NCBI GenBank assembly: GCA_963717375.1
Contig: OY970329.1
Location: forward strand, 1-64,000
Direction of reading: 5' to 3'
Length of the DNA stretch: 64,000 nucleotides
DNA from: VRUE01 sp963717375
GTDB lineage: Bacteria > Actinomycetota > Thermoleophilia > Solirubrobacterales > 70-9
Shown: piece after piece, positions 34,170 to 42,624 of the stretch
Position numbering within the stretch: the first letter of the stretch is position 1
Layout of the letters: the number at the start of each line of letters is the position of its first letter
Program-made: the position numbers and the translations under genes
The notes under the pieces: model-generated
What the model saw: the letters and a program-made list of their open reading frames with translations, nothing else
Database searches by the model: none
Told to the model about the DNA's origin: nothing

Positions 34170-35075
34170 ATGCGAAGGAAGCGAAGCATCAGGGGGGCGG
34201 TGTGCACGGCTATGCTTGCTGTTGCACTGACCAGTCTTGGGTTTGTCGGAAGCGCTTCGGCGACCCTCACGGGCGAATACACGAAATTCGCCTACTGTCC
34301 GCGCACCAACCCTGAAGTGAACAAGTGCATTCAGTCGGTTACGACGGGTGGCGAAGTTGTGCTCGGCAGCAAGGCGGTGCCGATCGTCAACCCGGTGACT
34401 GTGCAGGGAGGTGTCGGGTACCCTGGTGTGCCGGTTCCGGAATTTGAGGAATTCTTTGCGGCCACCAATGGCGTGACGCTCTCGAAAGCGCCGCAGCCGG
34501 TTCCCGGTGGCTTGGCGGGTCTCGTGAACTGCAAAAAAATCAGCAACCTGATATTGCGCGCTACCTGTGAATTGGCTTTCGAAAACGCCGTGACAGGGGT
34601 TAACTCAACTCTGGAATTGGCTAGGCCAGCTAACGAGATACAGATCAGCGAACTGCATCTTGGAGAAGAAGAAGAAGTTGCGCTGAAACTGCCAATCAAG
34701 ATTCGCCTGGAAAATCCGCTTCTTGGTGAATCGTGCTACGTGGGTTCCAGCGAATCGCCGATCTACTGGAATCTGACGACTGGCTTCACACATCCGCCCG
34801 CGCCGGCTGAATCGATTCGCGGCTCAGTGGGCACGGTCAGCTTCCTCGATGGAGGCAAAATCCTGAAGCTGGCGGACGCCAAACTCGTTGACAACGCGTG
34901 GGCGGCACCGGCTGTCAACGGCTGCGGGGGTGCCCTTTCGGCGGTCCTCGATCCCATCATCAGTGTCGCGGCCGGACTGCCAGCCGCAGAAGGGAAAAAC
35001 TCGGCGATCCTCATCAATCAGGTCGCCCTAGCCACTGCGTTTGGCGTGGAAGAAAACAATCTCGAAAATCCCTAA
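34170..35075 (+). CDS. Secreted protein, array family D (D3)
   Basis: A 301-residue family-D protein with signal peptide MRRKRSIRGAVCTAMLAVAL to SASA and the opening LTGEYTKFAYCPRTNPEVNK. The middle GLAGLVNCKKISNLILRATC, with two extra cysteines, replaces the IVPPEKS stretch of D1 and D2. EIQISELHLGEEEEVALKLP, FLDGGKILKL, NAWAAP and ATAFGVEENNLENP are conserved. It is clearly divergent from the other D genes at base level, so this copy has escaped recent homogenisation. AGGAG lies about 9 bp upstream of the ATG. Confidence 0.8.
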   Translation: MRRKRSIRGAVCTAMLAVALTSLGFVGSASATLTGEYTKFAYCPRTNPEVNKCIQSVTTGGEVVLGSKAVPIVNPVTVQGGVGYPGVPVPEFEEFFAATNGVTLSKAPQPVPGGLAGLVNCKKISNLILRATCELAFENAVTGVNSTLELARPANEIQISELHLGEEEEVALKLPIKIRLENPLLGESCYVGSSESPIYWNLTTGFTHPPAPAESIRGSVGTVSFLDGGKILKLADAKLVDNAWAAPAVNGCGGALSAVLDPIISVAAGLPAAEGKNSAILINQVALATAFGVEENNLENP

Positions 35076-35120
35076 GAGGCAAGGAAATAGGGTGCGGATA
35101 GCGGCATCGCGCCCATGAGT

Positions 35121-35157
35121 TCGTGACAAGCGCCGGAATTCCCGGCGCTTGTCACGA
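35121..35157 (+). terminator. Hairpin between D3 and D4
   Basis: A 16-bp perfect stem TCGTGACAAGCGCCGG with an AATTC loop and no T-run. The 45 bp between it and D4 contain no array promoter, so D4 may rely on partial read-through. Confidence 0.65.
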
Positions 35158-35202
35158 GAGGCCTTCAAGTCTTACACCCAACAAATATAAGAGGAGAGAT
35201 AC

Positions 35203-36099
35203 ATGCGAAAGCAACGAAAAATGACGGGGGTGTTGTGCACGGCGCTGTTCGCCGTGATCCTCGCCACTCTCGGGTTCGCTGGAACGGCTTCAGCAAAACT
35301 TACTGGCGAATACACGAAATTCGCGAACTGTCCGCGCACCAATCCTGAAGTGAACAAGTGTATTCAAGCGATCACCAAAAGCGGCGAAGTCGTTCTTGGG
35401 AAAAAGAAAGTGCCGATCGTCAATCCGGTGACCCTGCAGGGAGGCTTCTCGACACCGGTTGCCGAATTCTCGAAATTCTTCGGGGCGACCAACGGCATAA
35501 CGCTTTCGAAAGCCGGTCAGCCAGTACCAGGTGGCCTCGCCGGCCTCGTGAACTGCAAAGAAATCAGCAACTTCCTGCTGCGCGTCAGCTGCGAAGTGAC
35601 TTTTGAAAACGGCCTGACCGGTGTCAACTCCACCCTGGAATTGGCTCGACCGGCGACCGAGATCAAAATCAGCGAGGTACACCTCGGCGAAGAAGAAGAA
35701 GTGGCGCTGAAACTACCCGTGATGATTCGCCTCGAAAATCCGTTCCTAGGTGAATCGTGCTACGTAGGTTCAAGCGGTGCGCCGATTTATTGGGAACTGA
35801 CGACGGGTTTCACCAATCCGCCGAAACCGAATGAATCGATTCGCGGGTTCTCGGGAGAATTCAAATTCCTCGATGGCGGCAAAATCCTGCGCCTCGAAAA
35901 CGATAAAATGGTGGACAATGCATGGGCTGCTCCGGCCGCGAGTGGCTGTGGAGGAATTTTCTCCTTCATCATTGACCCAATCATCAATGGTCAGGTTGGC
36001 CTCCCCGCAGCAGCGGGTCGCAACACTGCGATCCTGGTCAACTCGGTCAGTCTCGCTACCGCTTTCGGGGTTGAACAAAACAATCTCGAAAATCCCTAG
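35203..36099 (+). CDS. Secreted protein, array family D (D4)
   Basis: A 298-residue family-D protein; signal peptide MRKQRKMTGVLCTALFAVIL to TASA. It has the D3-type middle (GLAGLVNCKEISNFLLRVSC) but the D1-type FSTPVAEFSKF and NESIRGFSGEFKFLDGGKIL, an intermediate between the two D subtypes. AGAGGAGAG stands 7 bp before the ATG. Last gene of the array. Confidence 0.8.
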   Translation: MRKQRKMTGVLCTALFAVILATLGFAGTASAKLTGEYTKFANCPRTNPEVNKCIQAITKSGEVVLGKKKVPIVNPVTLQGGFSTPVAEFSKFFGATNGITLSKAGQPVPGGLAGLVNCKEISNFLLRVSCEVTFENGLTGVNSTLELARPATEIKISEVHLGEEEEVALKLPVMIRLENPFLGESCYVGSSGAPIYWELTTGFTNPPKPNESIRGFSGEFKFLDGGKILRLENDKMVDNAWAAPAASGCGGIFSFIIDPIINGQVGLPAAAGRNTAILVNSVSLATAFGVEQNNLENP

Positions 36100-36141
36100 C
36101 GAGGTACGAAGAAGACGGTGCTAAGGCGCCGATGAAGTTGG

Positions 36142-36174
36142 CCGCGGGCGCCGAGAGCATTTCGGCGCCCGCGG
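36142..36174 (+). terminator. Terminator closing the array
   Basis: A 13-bp perfect stem CCGCGGGCGCCGA with a GAGCATT loop, followed by TCGTTT. Confidence 0.8.
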
Positions 36175-36286
36175 TCGTTTGTGTTGTGGCTGGGGGGCCG
36201 GCTCGGGTGCCGCCCAAAGCGAGAGGGCGGCCCCCGGCTGTCGAGCGGCTATTTTCTTGCCAGATGTCCACCTCGTCCAAGTCTTA

Positions 36287-38185
36287 ATGGCGCAGAGAAT
36301 CCCCCGTGACGAATCGCTGAGCCGCGTCCACGGCGTCGGCGCTTTGTTTGCCGCCGCCTACGGCAACGTCGGCTCCTCGATCTACTACGCGCTCGGGGTC
36401 ACGGCGGCGTTCGCGCTTGGGCTGACGCCCGTCGCCTTCGTTATCTCGGGGCTGATATTCGCGGCGACGGCTGCCACCTATGCCGAGGCGACGGTGATGT
36501 TCCCTGAGGCCGGCGGCTCCTCGAGCTTCGCCCGCCACGCCTTCAACGAGCTGGTCAGCTTCATCGCGGCTTGGGGGCAGATGCTCAACTACACGATCAC
36601 GGTCGCGATCTCGGCCTTCTTCGTGCCCCACTACCTGGCCGTGTTCTGGCCCTGGCTCGGTGATAGTCCGGGAGACATCATCGGCGGGGCTGTGCTGATT
36701 CTTGTTCTCGCGGTGATCAACATCCGCGGCACGGAGGAGTCGGCGAAGCTCAACCTGATCCTGGCCGTGGCTGACCTCGCGACCCAGGTCGTACTGGTCG
36801 GGATCGGCCTCGTCCTCGTCTTCAGCCCGCAGGTCCTCGTCGACAACATCCACCTCGGCGTCGCGCCGACCTGGAGCGACTTCGCCCTCGGCGTCGCGGT
36901 CGGGATGATCGCCTACACCGGCATCGAGACGATCTCCAACATGGCTGAGGAGGCCAGGGACGCGGCGAAAACGATCCCGCGCAGCGTCGGCCTCGTGGTG
37001 ATCGCAGTGCTCGGCCTCTACCTGCTGATTCCAATCGTCGCTCTCTCGGCGATGCCGGTCGTTAAGGACGCCGCGGGGCACTACACGACCGCACTCGGTT
37101 CGACCTTCGCCGACGACCCGATTCTCGGCATCGTCGAGAACCTTGGTCTCTCCTCCGGTCCGACGGAAATCCTGCGCTACTACGTCGGTGTATTGGCGGC
37201 GGTGATTCTGCTGATTGCCACCAACGCCGGCTTGATCGGTGTCTCTCGCCTCACTTACTCGATGGGCCAGCATCGTCAGCTCCCCGAGATCCTGCGCCAG
37301 GTCCATCCCAAGTACCGCACCCCGTACATCGCGATCTTGATCTTCGCCGCGATCGCGATCATCACGCTGATCCCGGGCCAGACTGACTTTCTGGCGACGA
37401 TGTACTCGTTCGGCGCGATGCTCTCCTTCACGATCGCCCACGTCGCGGTGATCCAGCTGCGCCGCAAGAACCATGATGTCGAGCGCACCTGGAAGCCGCC
37501 ACTGAACTTCCGTGCTTTCGGCTTCGACGTGCCGCTCACCGCCGTGCTCGGCGGCCTCGGCACCTTCGCCGCCTGGATCGTAGTGATGGCGCTCAACCCG
37601 CGCACGCTCGCGGTCGGCATCGGCTGGATGGCGCTGGGGCTGATCGTCTACGTGCTCTACCGCCGCAACCAGAAGCTGCCGCTGACGGAGACGGTCAAGG
37701 TGCTGACGCCGGAGCCGCTCGGGGTCGAGGAGATCGAGTACCGCAGCGTCCTGGTCGCCTTCGAGGACGGCGAGCCGTTTTCGGAGGAGATGGTCGCGAC
37801 CGCGGTCAAGCTCGCCTCCAAGCGCCGCCGCGGCATCCACATCCACTCGATGCTGACCGTGCCCACGCACCTGCCGCTGGATGCTGAGCTGCCCGAGCAG
37901 GAGGAAGAGGCGCAGGGCAAGATCGAGCAGGCGAGGCTGATCGGCGGTCAGCGGGTCACCGGCCACGTCGAGCGTGTCCGTCCCGGCCAGGCCGGCTACG
38001 AGATCTCCGACGAGGCAAAGCTGATCAACGCCGCCGCCGTGGTGATCGGCCTGCGCTACCGAGGCGGCCGCCCGCTCTACGACAAGACTCTGCAAACCGT
38101 GCTCGGCGAGCGCCCCTGCCGCGTCATCGTCGTCTCCGAACAGGGCGCCCAGCGGGGGACCGACCCCGCCCCGGCGCTGGCCTAG
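36287..38185 (+). CDS. APC-superfamily permease with C-terminal UspA-like domain
   Basis: A 632-residue protein. Residues about 20-470 are an APC-type permease with about 12 hydrophobic segments (GNVGSSIYYALGV in helix 1, AYGNVGSS being the typical unwound-helix region, and EAGGSSSFARHAFNE). Residues about 490-630 are a cytoplasmic universal-stress-protein-like domain (YRSVLVAFEDGEPFSEEMVA, VIGLRYRGGRP). APC-USP proteins are usually labelled amino-acid permeases, but the same design is found in KimA-type K+ importers, and TrkA-type K+ genes lie 4 kb downstream. Substrate undecided. The ATG at 36287 is preferred; an upstream in-frame ATG would add an unlikely polar leader. Confidence 0.85.
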   Translation: MAQRIPRDESLSRVHGVGALFAAAYGNVGSSIYYALGVTAAFALGLTPVAFVISGLIFAATAATYAEATVMFPEAGGSSSFARHAFNELVSFIAAWGQMLNYTITVAISAFFVPHYLAVFWPWLGDSPGDIIGGAVLILVLAVINIRGTEESAKLNLILAVADLATQVVLVGIGLVLVFSPQVLVDNIHLGVAPTWSDFALGVAVGMIAYTGIETISNMAEEARDAAKTIPRSVGLVVIAVLGLYLLIPIVALSAMPVVKDAAGHYTTALGSTFADDPILGIVENLGLSSGPTEILRYYVGVLAAVILLIATNAGLIGVSRLTYSMGQHRQLPEILRQVHPKYRTPYIAILIFAAIAIITLIPGQTDFLATMYSFGAMLSFTIAHVAVIQLRRKNHDVERTWKPPLNFRAFGFDVPLTAVLGGLGTFAAWIVVMALNPRTLAVGIGWMALGLIVYVLYRRNQKLPLTETVKVLTPEPLGVEEIEYRSVLVAFEDGEPFSEEMVATAVKLASKRRRGIHIHSMLTVPTHLPLDAELPEQEEEAQGKIEQARLIGGQRVTGHVERVRPGQAGYEISDEAKLINAAAVVIGLRYRGGRPLYDKTLQTVLGERPCRVIVVSEQGAQRGTDPAPALA

Positions 38186-38198
38186 GCGGCCCGTACCC

Positions 38199-39290
38199 AT
38201 GCACGGCGAGGGTCCGATCAGCGTTGCGGACTTTGAGCGCATGGCGACAGAGAAGCTGGACGCCGGCACCGCCGGCTACTTCTTTGGCGGCGCCTGCGAC
38301 GAGGTGACGCTGGGGGAGAACGTGGCGAGCTGGCGGCAGTGGCGGCTGCGACCGCGAGTGCTGGCGGGGCACGGCGAGTGGGAGACGCGGGCCGAGGTGC
38401 TGGGCGGCGAGGTCTCGATGCCGATCTTGGTGGCGCCCGTGGCGTATCAGCGGCTCGTCGACGAGGAGGGAGAGGTTGCGATGGCACGGGCGGCCGCCGA
38501 GGCCGGCACCGTGTTCTGCCTCTCGACGCTCGCGAGCGTTCGACCGAGCGAGGTCTCGGCGGCCGCCCCGGGTGGACGGCGCTGGTTCCAGCTCTACTCC
38601 TTCCGCGACAAAGGCATTACGCGAGCGCTGACGGAAGAGGCGATCGGCTCTGACTTCGAGGCGATAGTGATTACGGTCGACGCGCCGCGCGGGGGCCGGC
38701 GCGAGCGCGACCTCCGAACCGGCTTCAGGATCCCCGAGGGTTTCGGCGTGCCCAGCGTTCAGGCTGCCCTTGGCTCCGACCGGGCGATCACGATCGAGGA
38801 GACCTTCGCGCTGATGGAACCGGCGCTGAGCTGGAAGGACCTCGAGGCGCTCGCGGTCGAGTGTGGCGTGCCGGTCCTGGCCAAGGGAGTGCTGACGGGC
38901 GAGGATGCGCTCCTCGCCGTGGAGCACGGCGCCGCCGGCGTCGTTGTCTCCAATCACGGCGGACGCCAGCTCGATTGCTCCCTTGCCACCGCCGACGCCC
39001 TACCAGAGGTCGTTGATGCCGTCGGCGGCCGCGGCACGATCCTCGTCGACGGAGGCATCCGCCGCGGAACCGATGTCGCGATCGCCCTTGCGATTGGCGC
39101 CGATGCCGTTCTCATCGGCCGACCCGCGCTCTGGGGACTCGCCGTTGACGGAGAGGCAGGTGCCAAGCGCGTGCTGGAGCTGCTTCGCGCCGAGTTGGAG
39201 CTGACACTGGCGCTCTGCGGTTGCAGCTCGCCAGCCGAGCTAACCCAGGCGCACGTGCGACGTGCACCAGGCATGTCGGGACCGGGCTGA
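38199..39290 (+). CDS. FMN-dependent alpha-hydroxy-acid oxidase/dehydrogenase
   Basis: A 363-residue TIM-barrel flavoprotein of the glycolate oxidase/lactate oxidase family. Seen: YFFGGACDEVT near residue 28, PILVAPVAYQRLV, SLGSTLAS-like FCLSTLASV, WFQLYSF, LAKGVLTGEDA with the FMN-binding Lys, then SNHGGRQLD with the catalytic His and the substrate-binding Arg, DGGIRRGTDV and IGRPALWGLA for phosphate binding. It oxidises a 2-hydroxy acid to the 2-oxo acid; lactate or glycolate is likely. It starts 13 bp after the permease gene. Confidence 0.9.
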   Translation: MHGEGPISVADFERMATEKLDAGTAGYFFGGACDEVTLGENVASWRQWRLRPRVLAGHGEWETRAEVLGGEVSMPILVAPVAYQRLVDEEGEVAMARAAAEAGTVFCLSTLASVRPSEVSAAAPGGRRWFQLYSFRDKGITRALTEEAIGSDFEAIVITVDAPRGGRRERDLRTGFRIPEGFGVPSVQAALGSDRAITIEETFALMEPALSWKDLEALAVECGVPVLAKGVLTGEDALLAVEHGAAGVVVSNHGGRQLDCSLATADALPEVVDAVGGRGTILVDGGIRRGTDVAIALAIGADAVLIGRPALWGLAVDGEAGAKRVLELLRAELELTLALCGCSSPAELTQAHVRRAPGMSGPG

Positions 39291-39333
39291 ACTCGACCAC
39301 GGTTGTCCCGGCCCCGCCGTAGAATCGCTGCAC

Positions 39334-39522
39334 ATGGCCTCTCCCGAGCGGATCTACCGCGGCTCCGTCCGCCTCTTTTCGCTCGTTTTCGTCGTCCTCG
39401 GCCTGGCGCTTTTGGTTAGCACGCTCGCCAGCGGCGGAGGGCCGCTCTCGATCGGGGTCCTGCTCGGCGTCGCCTTCCTTGCAGTCGGTGCAGGGCGGCT
39501 CTGGATTGCCGCACACACGTGA
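39334..39522 (+). CDS. Small membrane protein
   Basis: A 62-residue protein with two hydrophobic segments (LFSLVFVVLGLALLVSTLAS and LSIGVLLGVAFLAVGAGRLW). The ATG at 39334 is chosen because an upstream extension would be polar and overlap the preceding gene region. Its stop overlaps the GTG start of the next permease by 4 bp, so it may be an accessory of that permease. Function unknown. Confidence 0.65.
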   Translation: MASPERIYRGSVRLFSLVFVVLGLALLVSTLASGGGPLSIGVLLGVAFLAVGAGRLWIAAHT

Positions 39523-41534
39523 GCGGGGAGCCCGAGCAGCCGCGTAAGCCGCGCCTGGAGCCGCTGCTGCAGCGCGGGCTCGGCGTTCCCGGCCTCTTCG
39601 TCGTCGTCTACTCCTCGGTCGGCTTCTCGATCTACTTCGCGCTCGGCGTCGTTGCCGACCGTGGTCTCGGCCTGACGCCGCTGATCTTCCTCGTCGCCGG
39701 CCTGCTCTTCGTGCTGACCACGCTCAGCTACGTCGAGGGTGGCGCGATGCTGCGCGAACGTGGCGGCTCTTCGAGCTTTGCCCGCCACGCCTTCAACGAG
39801 TTGATCGCCTTCGTCGCCGGCTGGGCGATCCTGATCGACTACCTGATCGTCGCCGCATTGGCCGCGATCTCGGTGCCCCATTACCTGGAGCCGATCTCCG
39901 GGGACCTTTCCGAGGCCGGCTGGGAGATCGGCGTCGCCGGCGCGGTGATCGTCGCGGCCTGCCTGCTCAACATCTTCAACATCACCGGCCGCGGCAGGGA
40001 GCGGCCGCTCGCCGTCCTCGCCCTCGCCGACATCGCCCTGCAGCTGGCGGTGATCATCGTCGGCGTTCTGGCGATCTTCCATCCCGACCGCCTCACCGAC
40101 CAGATCCACCTCTTCACCAGTCCCGACTTCCACGACATCGTCTACTCGGCGGTGGTGGCGATGCTCGCCTACGCCGGGATCGAGGCCGCCTCGGACCTGG
40201 CCCCCGACATCGACGTCAAGCCCCGCGACCTAAAGCGGATCGTCTCGGTCGGCGCCTTCGCCGTGCCGCTGGTCTACGCCGGGATGGCGGCGATCGCACT
40301 GATGGCGGTACCGGTGGTCGCCGGCCCGCACGGGCCCGAGACCGCGCTCGGCAACGAATTCGTCGAGGCGCCGGTGCTCGGCGTCGTCTCGGCCTACCAC
40401 CCGGTCTGGATCTCGGACGTGATGCGCTGGGCCGTCGCCCTGGTCGCCACCCCGGTCCTCTTCTGGGCGACCACGACGGCACTGCTCGGTGTTTCCCGCC
40501 ACATCTACACGCTGGCGATCAACCGCCAGATTCCGAGCTGGCTGGGCAAGCTGAACAGCCGCCACGCGACCCCGCACGTCGCGATCGCGATCTCCGGCGT
40601 TATCGCGATCGGCCTGGTGGTACCGACCGACGTCAAGCTGCTGGCCGGCCTCTACGCCTTCGGCGCGATGCTGGCGATCACGATCGCCCAGCTCTCGATC
40701 ATCCGCCTGCGGATCACCGAGCCCGACCGCCGCCGCCCCTTCCGGGTGCCGTTCGACATGTCCTGGCGCGGCGCCCGCCTGCCGATCCCGGCGATCTTCG
40801 CCGCGATCGTCAGCGGCCTCGCCTTCCTCAGCGTGCTCGCCTACCACGACCGCGCCCGTTGGGTCGGCCTCGGCTGGATGACCTTTGGCCTGCTCTTCTA
40901 CGTGATCTACCGCAAGGTCTTCGAGGGGACGACGCTGACCAAGCGCGTCTCGGTCAGTGAGAAGGCACTGACCAAGCAGGTCAAGGAAGTCGCCTTCCGC
41001 AACATCCTCGTGCCCGTCTTCGGCACCAAGCTCGACGATGACATCGTCGCCACCGCCGGCCGTTTGGCTGCTGCTGAGCAGGAGGAAGCCGGGGGGGACC
41101 TGGACGCGACCCGGCTCGACATCGTCTACGTGATCGAGGTGCCGCTGGCGCTCTCGCTGGAGGCCGATCTGCCACCCGAGATCGAGGCGGAGGCGCAGCG
41201 AGCCATTGGCCGCGCCAGCGACGTCGGCGAGGAGTACGAGGACGTCAAGGTGACGGCCGAGGTGGTGCGGGCTCGTGGGGTCGGCGCCGGCATCGTCGAA
41301 GCGGCGCGCCGCTTCGGCTCGGAGGCCATCGTGATCGGCGGCGAGCCACCGACCAAAATCAAGGGCGGCGCGAGGCTGGGAGGCATCGGCGCTGCCAAGC
41401 CCGCTGAGATCGGAGCGGCGACCGAGTACGTGCTTAAGAAAGCCCCGTGCCGCGTGTTGCTCACGGCCCCGCCCGAGGCAACCCCGGAGAAGTCCAACGA
41501 GGCGGCTCCGAAGCCGGCACTCGCGGACCGCTAG
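39519..41534 (+). CDS. Second APC-superfamily permease with UspA-like tail
   Basis: A 671-residue paralogue of the permease at 36287. The membrane part (about residues 20-470) shares VYSSVGFSIYFALGVVADRG and GGSSSFARHAFNELIAF. The tail (about 490-670) is a UspA-type domain (FRNILVPVFGTKLDDDIVA, EAIVIGGEPPTKIKGG) with an alanine/proline-rich end. It starts with GTG within the stop region of the small membrane gene. The two related permeases bracket the hydroxy-acid oxidase, and K+-handling TrkA proteins follow. Confidence 0.85.
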   Translation: MSGEPEQPRKPRLEPLLQRGLGVPGLFVVVYSSVGFSIYFALGVVADRGLGLTPLIFLVAGLLFVLTTLSYVEGGAMLRERGGSSSFARHAFNELIAFVAGWAILIDYLIVAALAAISVPHYLEPISGDLSEAGWEIGVAGAVIVAACLLNIFNITGRGRERPLAVLALADIALQLAVIIVGVLAIFHPDRLTDQIHLFTSPDFHDIVYSAVVAMLAYAGIEAASDLAPDIDVKPRDLKRIVSVGAFAVPLVYAGMAAIALMAVPVVAGPHGPETALGNEFVEAPVLGVVSAYHPVWISDVMRWAVALVATPVLFWATTTALLGVSRHIYTLAINRQIPSWLGKLNSRHATPHVAIAISGVIAIGLVVPTDVKLLAGLYAFGAMLAITIAQLSIIRLRITEPDRRRPFRVPFDMSWRGARLPIPAIFAAIVSGLAFLSVLAYHDRARWVGLGWMTFGLLFYVIYRKVFEGTTLTKRVSVSEKALTKQVKEVAFRNILVPVFGTKLDDDIVATAGRLAAAEQEEAGGDLDATRLDIVYVIEVPLALSLEADLPPEIEAEAQRAIGRASDVGEEYEDVKVTAEVVRARGVGAGIVEAARRFGSEAIVIGGEPPTKIKGGARLGGIGAAKPAEIGAATEYVLKKAPCRVLLTAPPEATPEKSNEAAPKPALADR

Positions 41535-41543
41535 AACGCTCAG

Positions 41544-42032
41544 CTAGCGGCTGCCGCAGACTTTGAAGCCGAAGCTGCTGGCGAGCTTGTCCGACTTCGC
41601 GAACACCTTTTCGCTCGAGCTAAAAAGGGTGAGGGGATCATCTTCTACTTCGTCGATCTCTTCTTCCGTCGCATCGACGAAAGCTTCGGCTTCGGCTCCG
41701 TCGCTTTTCGGCGTTCCAAGGTCCTTCAGTTCCTGCGTTTGTTCGCGAAGCGCCGGTATCGCGATCGTTTCAATCACTTCAAGTTCGTGGGCTTTGGTTT
41801 CGTCTGCCGATTCGCCGCTTTCGCCGATTTCTTTGATGTCGTTCTTCTTCAGGTAGGAGGCGAATTCGGTTTCGACCTGTTTCCTTCCGCTTGAGCAAAC
41901 GGCATCGGCCTGCTTGATGAACTGAGCCTTGGTGGGCGATGGGTCTTCACCCCCGCCACCGCAGCCGGCGACGGCGGCAGCCAACGTCACTGCCGCCAGG
42001 GCTGCTGTCAGCGCTCGTTTGCTCAAGTCCAA
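41544..42032 (-). CDS. Small lipoprotein with KAxFIxQADAVC motif
   Basis: A 162-residue lipoprotein: lipobox signal MDLSKRALTAALAAVTLAAA, then VAGC, a short GGGGEDPSPT linker, then TKAQFIKQADAVCSSGRKQV and a helical, acidic body ending GFKVCGSR. One Cys near each end of the mature chain suggests a disulfide closing a helical hairpin. It resembles the lipoprotein at 44731 (SKAELIEQGDAICAEV, FEECGEG). The gene points away from its neighbours. Codons favour GAA, as in the secreted array. Function unknown. Confidence 0.75.
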   Translation of the reverse strand: MDLSKRALTAALAAVTLAAAVAGCGGGGEDPSPTKAQFIKQADAVCSSGRKQVETEFASYLKKNDIKEIGESGESADETKAHELEVIETIAIPALREQTQELKDLGTPKSDGAEAEAFVDATEEEIDEVEDDPLTLFSSSEKVFAKSDKLASSFGFKVCGSR

Positions 42033-42130
42033 CTCCCCCGCACTAGTTAGATAATGTCGAGCAATATACCCCGTTAGCCCGTCTCTTGCCGGTCATCGGT
42101 GGCGGGAATCAGTGATCTAGACTCACGATC

Positions 42131-42607
42131 ATGTTCATCTTGATCGTTGGCTGCGGCCGCGTCGGGTCCTCCGTGGCCCGCGCGATGCTCAGCGAAGGCC
42201 ACGAAGTCTCCTGTCTCGACGAGGACCCGGAGTCGCACGCGCGGCTCGAGGTTGGGCTCGACAAGGGCTGGGAGGACCTCGGCGGCCAGTTCACGGTCGG
42301 GGCCGGGCTGGAGACGGACGCCCTGGTCGCTGCCGGGATCGAGAAGGCCGATGCCTTCATCGCCTCCACCGACGGCGACAACACCAACATCATCATCGCC
42401 CAGATCGCCCAGCGCCGTTACGAGGTGCCGACCGTGATCGCCCGCATCCTCGACCCGCTGCGCGCCGAGTGGTACGAGCGTCAGGGGATGCACACCGTCT
42501 GTCCCACTCGGGTCGCGATCGACATGCTCGAGAGCGCTGTGCGCGAGGGTGCCCCGCGCGGCGGCGCCGCTCCCTCTGACGGCAACGGCGCGGCGGAAGC
42601 CGCGTAG
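42131..42607 (+). CDS. TrkA-N domain K+ regulatory protein, short form (CeoB-like)
   Basis: A 158-residue protein consisting almost only of the RCK/TrkA-N Rossmann domain: FILIVGCGRVGSSVARAMLS at the start (GxGxxG), an acidic residue at the end of strand 2 (CLDEDPE) typical of NAD(H) binding, and NTNIIIAQIAQRRYEV. There is no TrkA-C domain; the last about 20 residues are Gly/Ala-rich. Together with the next gene it matches the mycobacterial ceoB-ceoC pair, which gates a Trk-type K+ channel. No channel subunit (TrkH/KtrB) lies in the window. Confidence 0.85.
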   Translation: MFILIVGCGRVGSSVARAMLSEGHEVSCLDEDPESHARLEVGLDKGWEDLGGQFTVGAGLETDALVAAGIEKADAFIASTDGDNTNIIIAQIAQRRYEVPTVIARILDPLRAEWYERQGMHTVCPTRVAIDMLESAVREGAPRGGAAPSDGNGAAEAA

Positions 42608-42624
42608 GCAGGGGACGGGACGGC

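Noticed and set aside
5931..36174. Prophage, integrative element or transposon origin of the array
   Set aside because: No integrase, transposase, terminal repeat, attachment site or phage structural gene was seen; repeats are explained by the gene families themselves.
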